Below are positions 47,882-58,031 of a DNA stretch of 64,000 bases, piece by piece. The notes beneath the pieces are model-generated. The model worked only from the letters and a program-made list of their open reading frames with translations, had not been told where the DNA came from and ran no database searches. Within the stretch, counting starts at the first letter, position 1. Every line of letters starts with the position of its first letter. The position numbers and the translations under genes were made by a program. This DNA is from Mercurialis annua (Eukaryota; Streptophyta; Magnoliopsida; Malpighiales; Euphorbiaceae). The stretch is from assembly GCF_937616625.2 (NCBI RefSeq), contig NC_065571.1:51197651-51261650 (forward strand), given 5' to 3'.

Positions 47882-48080
47882 GGATTGGGATTCCCTCAAG
47901 TTCATTTGAACTTGAGGGGGTCATGTTCACGATCTACACCGTTCATTGTAAAATAAACGGTGTAGATCAAAAAGGTACAATTTTGATCAAATTAATCTAC
48001 ACCGTTTATTTTACAATGAACGGTGTAGATTATAAACATGACCCCCTTAAATTCAAATGAACTTGAGGGAATCTCAATCC
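47882..48080. mobile_element. Short near-perfect fold-back in the LBD copy-2 promoter
   Basis: About 199 bp, almost a complete palindrome. The ends GGATTGGGATTCCCTCAAGT and ACTTGAGGGAATCTCAATCC are inverted, with the arms continuing through GGGGGTCATGTT / AACATGACCCCC and ATCTACACCGTT / AACGGTGTAGAT. The inner arms hold a second inverted pair (CACCGTTCATTGTAAAATAA against its mirror). It is bordered by A runs, possibly an A-rich target duplication. There is no coding capacity. Confidence 0.82.
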
Positions 48081-48425
48081 AAAAAAAAATCGTAAATCTC
48101 AGCAATTTTAATTGAATTTAAAACGAAAATGGAATCAAGGTTTGCTTTTATTCCATTTTTGGTAGTTGCTTTTCTTCAAAAATGTTATCCCTCATGTATT
48201 TGATTTTTTGGGTTTTCTTTAAAATTTCTTATAAACATAGACCAATTTTTATTTTTTATTTAAATTTATACACGGTGGTGATACGACACTCATTTATTGG
48301 TGCAATTTGTTGAGGTGTAAGTCATTTTTAACCAATAAATAAGTGAAGTCAGCACCGTGTATGAATTTGGGAAAAAAATGAAAGTTCATGTATGTTTACG
48401 AGAAGTTTGTTAATTGTGTGTATAT

Positions 48426-48665
48426 GGTTTTTTTTTGCTCGAGTTGAGCAATACATTGGATGTGTCAGGATCCTATCTCGTGTCTTAACTCATCTTAAAC
48501 TCGAGATTAGGTTGACAATTCGACGAATTTCAAAGCTAACCTCAAGTTTAAACTTCGCCACACACGTTTCTGTTCGAGGTAAGCTTAATACTCGTCGAGT
48601 ATATTGCCTAGCTCGAGCATTAACTTATCTTTCTACCGTAATTAATAAAGTCATGTATTTTAAAA
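48426..48665. repeat. CTCGAG-rich repeat, copy 2
   Basis: Aligns with 43785-44025 (TGCTCGAGTTGAGCA, CTCGAGATTAGGTTGA, ATTTCAAAGCTAACCTC, ACTCGTCGAGTATATTG). The ORF at 48392-48718 is not a gene. Confidence 0.55.
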
Positions 48666-48711
48666 TTAAAAAAAAATGTCTGGACTTACATATATACATT
48701 ATTCACAATGA

Positions 48712-49540
48712 AGTATGAGTTTGATTCATTTCAGAACCCAATCAAAGAAATGTATTTACACAGCATTACTGTTTGAAAGCTATAGGACCTCAAAGAAGCT
48801 ACAATATTTTCATCTAACCTCAAAGAATCAAACAAGTCTAATGATATGTATCAGAATGCACAGCTTTTCTACATAACTAAAATCATCTAGCTATAAGTGA
48901 AATTTCACTGTGTTTTTATAGAAACTTCTGTTGTAGTCTAGGACATTGATCCTTCACCATTTTTCTGAGTAAATTGTGTAGAAGCATCCTTCAGATAGTG
49001 ATCCTGCTCATATCTAACTGGTTAATTTCTGATCTTCTTCAATCACCGGTTCTTTTCGTCGAATCAAATTAGTTTGCTCTGAAAATATACCAAAACCAAT
49101 ACAAACGCTGAAACTTAAGTCTAATTAACATGTTATTTCATGCAAGGCCATTACTGATATGACAAACTAGTAACTTTATGACATGCATGAGATGATTTCA
49201 CTATGTTAAAGTCTACAAAATTCACAGAACAGAGTAATTAATTCTTTAAAAAGAGAATATTCATACTCTCATGAAAACAAATTAATAACAGCTACATAAG
49301 GAGTTGTAATTCTGAACACACACTTGACATACAGTAATTTACCAATTAAACAAGCTAGAATTTTGTCCCAAGCAATGTATCATCTAAACATCTAATTCTT
49401 AACACACTTGACAGACAGTAATTTCCCATTTAAACAAGCTAGAAAATCTTTCTAATTATATCACAACCAATGTATCATCTAAACATCTAATTAAGTTGTA
49501 TAGCCAAAAATTGAGAAAGAAGTAAAAGAAGATAACCAAG
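48712..49540. repeat. 3' flank of LBD copy 3, duplicated
   Basis: The copy of 46102-47074. It also has an internal direct repeat: ATCTAATTCTTAACACACTTGACAGACAGTAATTT-like text occurs twice between 49310 and 49440, with TTAAACAAGCTAGAA after each. Confidence 0.7.
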
Positions 49541-50314
49541 CTACCTGTAATTTGTAGGATCTTGAAATTCCAAAGAAACAGTTTTGTTTCTTTCATCAGA
49601 CCCAACAAAAACAGATTCAATACCACCGTACTTAACACCACCAAAATCCGATACGCTTTCTCGTGAAGAAGTTGAATTACGAAAGCCGCCACTTGCACAC
49701 GATCCTTCTGCTTCATCCTTCAAAGCAATTCCAATTTCTTGATCTCGCGCCAGTTCTTGATTTTGCAAGTCATACATAGGGTAATGCTGAATTGGTAAAG
49801 GTTCTTGATGTTCTAAGCCATACATAGAGTACCCCCCATATTGCTGAACTGGCATAGGTTCATACACAGCCGATGTACGAGCAAGATTGTGAGCATAAAA
49901 CGAAGAACTAGCCGCGAATTCTTGATTCCGATAATACGCAATCTGACTCATAACAGACTGAAGTTCCATTTCAGATTGCCGAATTTGTTCATTCAGTTGA
50001 ACAAGAATACGTTGACAGCCACCAACAGGGTCTCTGGCTCTAGCATTAGCCTGATAAACCATACTCACAACAGCATCTCTTCTCTGCGTAAAATCGGGTA
50101 TGTTCTTGAGAGTTTGCACTATGTTACTTACACCAAACAGTTTACGTGCGTTCTCAAAATCTTTATTAGGTGGTGCATTTGCGGGAAAATGTGGTGCAAG
50201 AATGCAATCTGGTGGACACTTTCTACGTTGATATTTACATGCAATGCAAGGTGGTGGTGGTGATGATGATGGTGCAGTGTTCTTGAAATTACCAGCAGGC
50301 GCTGATCTTTGCAT
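49541..50314 (-). CDS. LOB-domain (LBD) gene 3, most complete copy
   Basis: An ORF of 257 residues from ATG 50314. LOB domain residues about 20-120: C block CIACKYQRRKCPPDC (CX2CX6CX3C), KDFENARKLFGVSNIVQTL, DAVVSMVYQANARARDPVGGC, then a helical stretch QRILVQLNEQIRQSEMELQSV. The C-terminal half is Gln/Tyr/Pro-rich with two PIQHY/PVQQYGG-type repeats and MYGLEHQE / MYDLQNQE, and ends SLEFQDPTNYR. It is the only copy with an unbroken frame, full middle region and intact TATA motif, so it is the likely functional member of the triplet. LBD factors bind DNA and regulate organ boundaries, pollen or lateral-root programs; the PVGGC variant points to the LBD22/LBD27-type group, not certain. Confidence 0.9.
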   Translation of the reverse strand: MQRSAPAGNFKNTAPSSSPPPPCIACKYQRRKCPPDCILAPHFPANAPPNKDFENARKLFGVSNIVQTLKNIPDFTQRRDAVVSMVYQANARARDPVGGCQRILVQLNEQIRQSEMELQSVMSQIAYYRNQEFAASSSFYAHNLARTSAVYEPMPVQQYGGYSMYGLEHQEPLPIQHYPMYDLQNQELARDQEIGIALKDEAEGSCASGGFRNSTSSRESVSDFGGVKYGGIESVFVGSDERNKTVSLEFQDPTNYR

Positions 50315-50383
50315 TGCAGGGTTTGTTTGAGGATCATAATCAGTTGGGTTTGAAAATGAAGTTGGTAACCGTCGTACCGTACT

Positions 50384-50392
50384 GTTTTATAG
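50384..50392 (-). promoter_or_regulatory. TATA box of LBD copy 3
   Basis: CTATAAAAC on the minus strand, 70 bases upstream of the ATG. The leader is about 24 bases shorter than in copies 1 and 2 because the ACAAAATTTGC-containing stretch is deleted. Confidence 0.55.
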
Positions 50393-50666
50393 CGTGCGAG
50401 AGATGGGGCGGTTTAGTATTTGAAACGTGTGTCGTATTTGTGTTAGTGCGTGTGTAATCTGTTTTGAAAGAAACTAATTTCACTTAAATTGAATTATTTT
50501 GACTATCATGCTTTTTAAGAATAATTAACTTAATGTGGAATTTTTAGCAAAAAAAATGTTGGAATTAATTATATAAATTATAATGTGGAATTTTTTCATT
50601 TTTTTTTGTAGTAGTGGAATGGACATATATTCGATAAATATTTATTTTCGTCTTACTAAGCATATA

Positions 50667-50930
50667 CTACCTCCGGTCCATAATATTTATCGCATTCACA
50701 TAAATTAAAAAATAATAAATGTGTCTTGATTTATATGCTTTTTTACTAAATTGTTCGTATTAATTACAACTTGTTTATGTTTGATTAATCTTTTTATTCT
50801 TATTAAGTTATTTATTGTTAGGGACAAATTTGGAAAATAACAATAAACGCTCTCTTGATATTTTAAATATGACAAATATTATGGACCAATTTTTTTTCCA
50901 AATGCGACAAATATTATGAAACGGAGGAAG
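50667..50930. mobile_element. Stowaway-like MITE
   Basis: A 264-bp element from CTACCTCCGGTCCATAATAT to ATATTATGAAACGGAGGAAG, TA on both sides. The inner GACAAATATTATGGACC near the right end shows a local duplication of the terminal repeat. Confidence 0.75.
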
Positions 50931-51352
50931 TAACATATAATAATTCACACAGTGTTGGATCCTGATATACAATGATTTATCTATTAAAAACTTAGATAGA
51001 CTTTAATCCGAACGTTAACTGTTTTTTAAAATAGAAATAATATTTAATTCAGGATTAGGGAAAGGTTTAAGATTGCCAAAAGTTAGAGATGAACTTGAGG
51101 TAAGTTTGGGATTGGGCCATTGTTGGCAAATATACGAGAAATAACGATTCCACGTAGCGCTATGTGATACCTACATTAAATTTAGTGTGACACTACATAA
51201 AATTATTACTCCTTCCATCTTAAAATAGTAGTCCACTTTCATCTTTTTTTTTGTCTTAAATAGTTATCCATATTCATAATTCACTATTTAAACTGTTGAT
51301 TTTTTTCATTTATTTTTATTTAAAGGTTATCATTTAATGATATTAGGCTAAA

Positions 51353-51600
51353 AAAAAAATTAGTAGGCAGCATGGAGATAAGTATGGGTGAAGCCTTATC
51401 AGGGATGGTATCAAGTTAGCTATTGAAGAAAGCATAACCCCCTTTGAGTTGATCTCTGACTCTAAGGTTGTAGTAGATCACTTCAAAAACAACAGCTTGA
51501 TTCTATCCCTCTAGTTTGGAATGTCTGAGAAGGAGGGGATCTGTCCCTCCTGATGTTGATCATCTTGTAATGGCTGATAAGCCCAGCTTGGTTTAATTAA
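51353..51600 (+). pseudogene. LINE RNase H fragment
   Basis: A short decayed stretch encodes IKLAIEESITPFELISDSKV followed by VVDHFKNNS, the RNase H pattern of plant LINEs (alternating with the DSK motif). It continues as VRRRGSVPPDVDHLVMADK after a frame change. Stops are present. Too short to classify further. Confidence 0.6.
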
Positions 51601-53360
51601 GTTAATCTTTATTTAGAAAAAAATATAAATTAGTCATGATATTTAATAAAAATATAATTAGAATAATGAAGATAAAATTATGAAAAAATAGAACATTAAT
51701 TGTATTTTTTAAACTATATTTTTTTTATCAAAGGGAGACTTATTTTAGGGTTAGTTATTAGTAGGGGTTAGCGGAAATTAATATATATTTTTTAAAGTTA
51801 AATCAGGCAAATTACGGCCTGAGAAAAATCGGGAATTCGAACCCCCGACCTCATGCAGGCCAAGTCCTCATCTACTATTTATTAAACTATATGAAAATAA
51901 AAAAATAGACTAATGTTTTAAACCGGAGAAAGTATAATATAACATACTTTGCTATTACAAAATTATAATTCATGCATATTATAATACGAACTAAAGTATG
52001 TTTAGGTATTACGTTGGAAAAAAATTGAACACTATCAGTAGTGCTAATATCACCTTTCTCAATAGTACACAATTTTTGTAGATCAATATTTTTTTTCTGC
52101 TCGGCTTAATTTTATAATTTGTCTTTAATATTTTGATAATCCAACGAACCCTGTATTTACTATAAACTAATTTTAGTTTTTTTAAAATTACCTTTATTTT
52201 TGAAAAAAATTCTAATTTTAATTCGCATCAGAGTTTATTCTAGTTCAAAGGTAGTTCCACCTCTAATTATAGCACGCAGTTTATTACTGGCAAAAATTGA
52301 CAACAAAGGAAAATCTGTTAGAACAACTTTATGCTAATTATGAGCAACCCATTTTGATTTTACAAACTTTTTTTTTTTTTTTTAGAAAATAAGCTTAAAG
52401 ACCAAATTGAATTTTATTTTTAACAATGAAACATTTTAACCAGTTAAATTAATAAAAATAACTGACTGAATTAAGAAAAAATAATCGACTTTCTAAAAGT
52501 CAGAAGAAATTAGCAACTACTAGCTACAAACCTAACATTAGAGGATTTTTAATAATAATTCCTAAAAATTTAACACAGTCCAACTTTTATTTTTTTAATC
52601 AAAGGCTAAAAACACAGTCCAATTTCTTGATATTTCGATTTTTCATCTAGATGTCTAGTCTCTCCAAAACCACCTGGATAATAAATATCAGCAAAAGTGG
52701 TCCCAATTTCACTCCATTTATTTGGAAGAAGTTTTTGGCGAAAATAATTGGAAGAAGCCACCAATTCTGGGGGTCCTCTTAAAAACTAGTGTTTCATAAT
52801 AGTTATCTTATCATATCATCAACAAAAGCAAAAATATCAGCATTTTTGGCAAATAATGCTGGAATATAACACACCAGTACTAAAATTTGAATGCAACAGT
52901 TGATTTCGACAAATAATGAAGTAATCGGAAACGGTTTTCGGAATCTGGAAACCAATGTAAAATCCAATTGCATGATAAAGCCGGAAATGAGACATTTAAT
53001 TAGAAACACATTCTTAACAGCCAGCCCCAATGTTCAAAGACAGGCAATGAACAAAAGGAAAACTAAATGCAACAGAAAGCTTTGTAAAAACAAACTATAT
53101 TATCAAAAGCAAGAAACAACACTAACTTCACATCCCACTAGTTCCATTGCAGCAGAGTTGAGAACATACGATACGAGAACATCAGACTGCACATAACCGG
53201 TATGAATGATCTTTATCCTAATTGAAAAAACTAAATGAAATGAGATACAAGCAATTGAAGCCTCCAAGAAATGACAGATAGTTAATCTTCCACCTAAATC
53301 AATGGAATCGAGTTTTAGATACCTAATCAAAATCTTAGACAGCTTCAAACGAGTCCAATC
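51601..53360. other. Gene-free spacer downstream of the desaturase gene
   Basis: AT-rich, with a run of about 14 T near 52370. The right part (about 53100-53360) should hold the 3' UTR of the minus-strand desaturase. ORFs at 52803, 52891 and 53103 show no motif. Confidence 0.45.
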
Positions 53361-54704
53361 TCATCCATGAGTATTAACAGCTTCCCAAACTAAATTCTTC
53401 GGCGCTGAATTAGAAAAATCCCTCGCCTGCAACGCAGCATTCCGGAGAGTCTGGACCGTCATTTCATTAGCCTTCAAAAATGATGCAATATCATAAGGTA
53501 GTTTGTGTTTCTTGCAAAGTTCTCGGACAAACGGAGAGACGTTTCTAAGTTGACATCGAGGCAAACGAGGAAACAAATGGTGCTCGATTTGAAACTGTAA
53601 TCCACCATGAAACCAGTCCATCCACGTTGAGCAACTTATATTAAGAGTCCCTTTTGTTTGATTCTCAAACCAGTCATTCGCACTAGGTGGACCAAGATAA
53701 ACGCTGGACGAGAAATGATTCAAACAGAACTGAACGTGCTGAATACCGGTCACCGCGAAACTCGCAAGAACAAACATAACTCTCTCACCCCAATTGGGCA
53801 AGAAAGAAACAAGATAAGGATACCAAATCCAAAACACAAGCACACCCAAAATCTCCTGACCCCTATGAGCCACTCTTCTCTTAGAAGACAACAGAATTAT
53901 AGATTGAGCAAACAAATTAAGCCTAGCAAGGCACATCACAGGATAAAATGTCCAATGCTGATAGCTAATCAAGAACCTAGTAAAACTATCAAAATTCATC
54001 TTCCTTTCATAAAAATAAGAGGTGATCGAATTGAAAAGTTTCGAAGATACCGCGAAAAACGGCATATGCTGCAGATCTGGATCAAAATCAAGACTATTAC
54101 AAGCAATGTGGTGAGTATTATGATTCAATTTCCACCACGCAATGCTAATCCCTGCAAGACAATTACCAGATAAAACCTGCACCACACGATTGAACCTAGG
54201 ACTCGACATAATCTGATAATGACCCGAATCATGACCCATCCACCCGCTCTGAATCCACATAAACCCTAACAACCCACCCGAAAGGAGATGGACCCATTTA
54301 CTATCACAACATATAACTCCGTAAACACTCATAGCAAGCAGCATTACCATGGAAACAAGAGTAATAAAAACGATATGCCCCTTTTTTTCGAAGAACCCTA
54401 ATTTTGAAAACTCAGCGACCAATTTCCTGTAATCTTTGGACGTTTCAGAAACGGAATAGTCTTCGAGATAATACCCAGTAAAGAATTTGTTAAGATATTG
54501 CCATGCGGAGCCGGGATGGTACGCCACAAAAGCGTCGGTAACATCTTGGCCGGCGAGATGCAGTAACGGCGACTCGCCGCCGGGATGTTCTTTGCTCCAG
54601 TCACTGACATTGTAGATCTTGCCTTGTATTGAGATCCAGAGATCTCCCCGTTGCTTGTGCTTTTGAAGCTCTTCTTTTGAAATGTATTTCTTGGTTTCTG
54701 CCAT
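53361..54704 (-). CDS. SLD: Sphingolipid delta-8 (E/Z) desaturase
   Basis: Intronless, 447 residues. I take ATG 54704 (MAETKKYIS), because the longer open frame starts with TTG. Residues 5-80 are a fused cytochrome b5 domain with the heme motif EHPGG (39-43). The desaturase follows with the three histidine boxes HDSGH (158-162), HNTHH (195-199) and QIEHH (372-376). The Gln in the third box is the hallmark of b5-fusion front-end desaturases. Between the boxes are four hydrophobic spans. The enzyme introduces the delta-8 double bond into the long-chain base of sphingolipids at the ER, taking electrons through its own b5 domain. Plant SLD genes are typically intronless, as here. Length and all motifs are intact. 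A delta-6 fatty-acid desaturase is the main alternative; overall sequence favours SLD. Confidence 0.93.
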   Translation of the reverse strand: MAETKKYISKEELQKHKQRGDLWISIQGKIYNVSDWSKEHPGGESPLLHLAGQDVTDAFVAYHPGSAWQYLNKFFTGYYLEDYSVSETSKDYRKLVAEFSKLGFFEKKGHIVFITLVSMVMLLAMSVYGVICCDSKWVHLLSGGLLGFMWIQSGWMGHDSGHYQIMSSPRFNRVVQVLSGNCLAGISIAWWKLNHNTHHIACNSLDFDPDLQHMPFFAVSSKLFNSITSYFYERKMNFDSFTRFLISYQHWTFYPVMCLARLNLFAQSIILLSSKRRVAHRGQEILGVLVFWIWYPYLVSFLPNWGERVMFVLASFAVTGIQHVQFCLNHFSSSVYLGPPSANDWFENQTKGTLNISCSTWMDWFHGGLQFQIEHHLFPRLPRCQLRNVSPFVRELCKKHKLPYDIASFLKANEMTVQTLRNAALQARDFSNSAPKNLVWEAVNTHG

Positions 54705-54812
54705 TGAAGCAAAAAAAAACAAGGAATTTTAATGGCGGACCGAAGCTTTCTAATTCTCTTCCTTTCTGGTTATTAGAAAGGAAGAGATGAGAAGAGTGAG
54801 AGTAAAAGATTG

Positions 54813-54822
54813 TTTTTTTATA
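54813..54822 (-). promoter_or_regulatory. Candidate TATA box of the desaturase gene
   Basis: TATAAAAAAA on the minus strand, about 110 bases upstream of the ATG, followed by a CT-rich leader (CTCTCACTCTTCTCATCTC), a common plant 5' UTR pattern. Confidence 0.5.
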
Positions 54823-55390
54823 GAATTTCCCAGGAAAAAATAATTCAGCTTTTTATTTTATAATTATTTTATTTTTGGGTATTATACTATTTTTGCTATT
54901 GTTTGTCAAATTTTAGTAATTTAAGGTGGAAATAAATAGTATCAGTACATATGTATTTGAATTATAGAAAATAGAAATGTTTATATTTAAAAATAATAAT
55001 TTATGATAAAAAATATCATTACTAATAATTATAGATATTTTGAATTTATATTTAAAAACAAACAAATATATCTAATTTAGCATAATTTGTTTAATAAGAC
55101 TCCATATATGAAGGAGACTGAATAACGGCCACAAATTTAAATTGTTTAAAGATATAAAAAGACAATTTATAGTTTTGCCAGGCTGTGGGAATGAGTTTTC
55201 AGAACCAAATTGTAGTTTTAATCCTTTGGAAATGTTTCTTTTGCATTTTGTGCAATTATGTCATTATGCATCATCGTTTGGTAATTGTTAAATGTTGTGG
55301 GGTTATACGAAATAAAAAAAACAAGATTTTTGTTAGTTTTGTTTAATTATATATTTTTTTAGAGAATTTTTTATTTGATTGTAAAAATAA
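54823..55390. other. Upstream flank of the desaturase gene
   Basis: AT-rich, no ORF and no clear motif beyond the TATA candidate. Confidence 0.4.
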
Positions 55391-55587
55391 TTTCCTTTCG
55401 TCTCAATAAAGTTGTCCACTTTAAGAAATTCTTTTGTCCTAAAATTTTATCCACTTTCAAAAATAAATTAATTTTTATATTCAATTTTTTTATATTATCT
55501 TTATTTAAAATTCACTAATAAATAAATTAAAAATAAATTATAAATAAAAAAAGTAAAGTGGACAATTCTATTAAAACAGAGGAAGTA
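55391..55587. mobile_element. Decayed Stowaway-like MITE
   Basis: The ends TTTCCTTTCGTCTCAATAAA and TTCTATTAAAACAGAGGAAG are degraded versions of the ends of 34542-34813, and the inner GTTGTCCACTTT / AAAGTGGACAA pair is kept. About 197 bp. Confidence 0.65.
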
Positions 55588-56361
55588 GTAAACAACATTC
55601 AAAAGTTAGCTCGACCCTATATGTCTCTCCTAACTCCATCATTGCTAACGAGGATAATAATTAATTGTGGTCAAATTGTTAGTCGCCGTTTTATTTTTGT
55701 TCTTCTATATGTGTAATTTCAAGCTTCTAAATCTAAACAAACCGATTTGGTTCAATCCATTAATTTTCAACAAAATTAGCATTCGGTTTTTTAGTTAGTT
55801 AAAACCGGAGCAATTTTCAATTGTTTTACTATAACAAATTATACTATTTTTTTTTAGAAATCAAGTTTATCCAATTTGCTTCAGGTCCATCTTTACATTT
55901 AGACACCTTAAAATAAAGAGATGAACATATTAATAAATTTATTATATTTATATTAATTTTTTATTTATAATTAATAGTAAAAGTAAATATAATATATTCG
56001 GTTATTAAATTTTTTTGCATACTGAATTTATTCTTATTTTGGTATTATAATAACAATAATTAATTTAATTTTATTAATAATATCTTTAAAAATATAAGAT
56101 AGAAATTTATATAATAATATTTTGACCAAATAGAGTATTTTAATTTTGTAGTTCAATCAAACTAAAAGATAAGTATTCCTACTAATTTGGAGACAATTTA
56201 GTTATTTCTTACATACTAAAAACTAAATTGGAGATAATTTAGCTACCTATTCTAATTAGAACTGTAATTACAATAGTGATCAATCAAATAACTAAGTAGT
56301 TAATGACTATAAAACTTTTAATTAGTAGTAAACTGAAAGGGATTATTCAGTAAATTTGCCT

Positions 56362-56430
56362 GTCCCCCCCCCCCCCTCGTCCGTACTTTTATATATAGTA
56401 CTAGCGTTTCGCCACGTGCTACACACGTGA
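56362..56430 (-). mobile_element. Possible Helitron 3' end next to a C run
   Basis: Read on the minus strand: a hairpin CACGTG-TGTAG-CACGTG (56429-56413), then 8 bases, then CTAG (56404-56401). Hairpin followed at short distance by CTRR is the Helitron 3'-end signature. A run of about 13 C (plus strand) lies just outside. No 5' end (TC) was identified, so this is tentative. Confidence 0.4.
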
Positions 56431-56866
56431 GCGGCATTTATGTGACCCATTAATTATTTTAAATATAAATTAAATTATTAAAAAAATATTTTAACTATAA
56501 ATTATTATAAATTACTTTTTATAATTAAAAATATAGCACGTAAATGATATTTTTATGACCCATTATATATATTTATTATAATTAGACTTGTACTTAATTA
56601 TGTATATTTTTTAATTATACTAATATATATATTCTTGTTGGAATTAGATTTGTACATAATTTTATATATTTTTTAATTATTGATTATTTATATTATAAAT
56701 AATTAAATAATCAATATTTATTCTTGGACTAATTCAAATTAATCTAATAAATACATATTTGAATAAATTTTTAAAATATTATTTTTGACACAACGCCCAA
56801 AGGCGGTATAGTCCTTTTAAATTTTATGATTTTCTTTTCTTTATTGATCTATTGTTTCTTAATTTT

Positions 56867-56920
56867 CTAGACATGTGCTATGCACGTGAACGACATTTAC
56901 ATGACCCGTTATATATGCTG
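56867..56920 (-). mobile_element. Second possible Helitron-type end
   Basis: CTAG at 56867-56870, followed by a CATGTG...CACGTG hairpin (56872-56888) and then a stretch (CGACATTTACATGACCCGTTA) that aligns with CGGCATTTATGTGACCCATTA at 56433-56453. The two ends therefore belong to one family in the same orientation, 467 bases apart. Here only one base separates hairpin and CTAG. Confidence 0.35.
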
Positions 56921-57111
56921 AATATTAATAAAATTATTTAATACTATAATTTAGTTTTTAGTAAATTATTACTTATTTTTTATTTAATTTATAATTATAA
57001 CACCGAATGATCCGTTGTACGTAAAACTAATGACCGTACCTTTGTTTACTTATTTTCTTAATGTGTGCACTATTTATATGTGATTTTCTAGCAATGTTGC
57101 TCGCTAGTGAT

Positions 57112-57425
57112 CAGTGTTTTAAAAACCGAACCGGTGGCCGAACCGGTGAGGCCACCGGTTTCCGGTTCAACCGGTTGAACCGGTTTAATGACCGGTTCAA
57201 CCGGTTTGATAAATTTAAAAAAAATTCTGATTCACCGGTTTTTTACCGGTTCAATCCGGTCCGATCCGGTTCAACATCCGGTTTTTTACCGGTTCAATCC
57301 GGTTCAACCGGTCCAACCCGGTCCAATCAAAAGATCCGGTTTTTTGCAGTTTCAGACCGGACCACTGGCCGGTTCGCGGTTCAACCGGTCCGACCGGCCG
57401 GTCCGGTCCGGTTTTTAAAACACTG
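57112..57425. mobile_element. hAT MITE with CCGGTTCAA-rich body
   Basis: A 314-bp element with inverted ends CAGTGTTTTAAAAACCGAAC and CCGGTTTTTAAAACACTG, flanked by a perfect 8-bp duplication CTAGTGAT (57104-57111 and 57426-57433), as expected for hAT. Its body is built almost entirely from CCGGTTCAACCGG-like units on both strands, so it is GC-rich. The long ORFs here (57061-57429 and others) follow from the repeat and are not genes. Confidence 0.92.
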
Positions 57426-57980
57426 CTAGTGATAATTGATGTTGGCGCACACATGACACATTAAGTCATTCAGTTCATTGATATTGTAGAATTAGAACAT
57501 TTGATCATCAAATATAAATTGTAGTTTTCCTTTTTGATATGTTTCCAATGGGTGCAAGTGCGGTTGAGGAACCAAATCTTTTTCAATTAAAACAGTTCGT
57601 GCTTCGTAGCATGCCATGTCATACTATAAACTATCGATCAAAAATTGATAGATTTCAATTTAAATTGTTCGCAATATGCAGCCTATATTTTGATACTAGT
57701 ATTCAAGTTAAACTCTTTTGTAAATAGAGTAACTTAGCCGCATTATTTAATTTAGCAAAATATATATACTATTTAATATGAATAAAGAAATTAACATAAA
57801 GAGGATCATGTGTTTAACTCCATGTTAACTACTAATTTTGTTGGTAGAATTAAACTTGTACTGTATTACTACGTTTGAAATTAATGTTTTTTTTTATTAA
57901 AATTGAACTTGCACTTAATTCGCTATTACCTTAATAGTTTACCCTTAATGAAATCTATTATTGTAATTTCGCCTGTTCTA

Positions 57981-58002
57981 CCCCCCCCCCCCCCCCCCCC
58001 CC
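57981..58002. repeat. Homopolymer of 22 C
   Basis: An uninterrupted C run, followed by ACCC. It is preceded by GCCTGTTCTA, much like the GCCTGTC before the shorter C run at 56362. Confidence 0.9.
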
Positions 58003-58031
58003 ACCCTTCCTACATATAAGATAGTTATAGA

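Noticed and set aside
47207..50263. Plus-strand ORFs at 47207-47584 and 49841-50263
   Set aside because: Antisense shadows of LBD copies 2 and 3; their similarity to each other only reflects the gene duplication.
51208..51260. Possible Stowaway end (ACTCCTTCCATCTTAAAATA)
   Set aside because: Only one end is recognisable; no inverted partner within a plausible distance.
53658..54173. 171-residue plus-strand ORF
   Set aside because: Antisense shadow of the desaturase coding region, with no domain of its own.
57061..57454. Arg/Gly/Pro-rich ORFs up to 122 residues
   Set aside because: They are translations of the CCGGTTCAA repeat body of a MITE in several frames.
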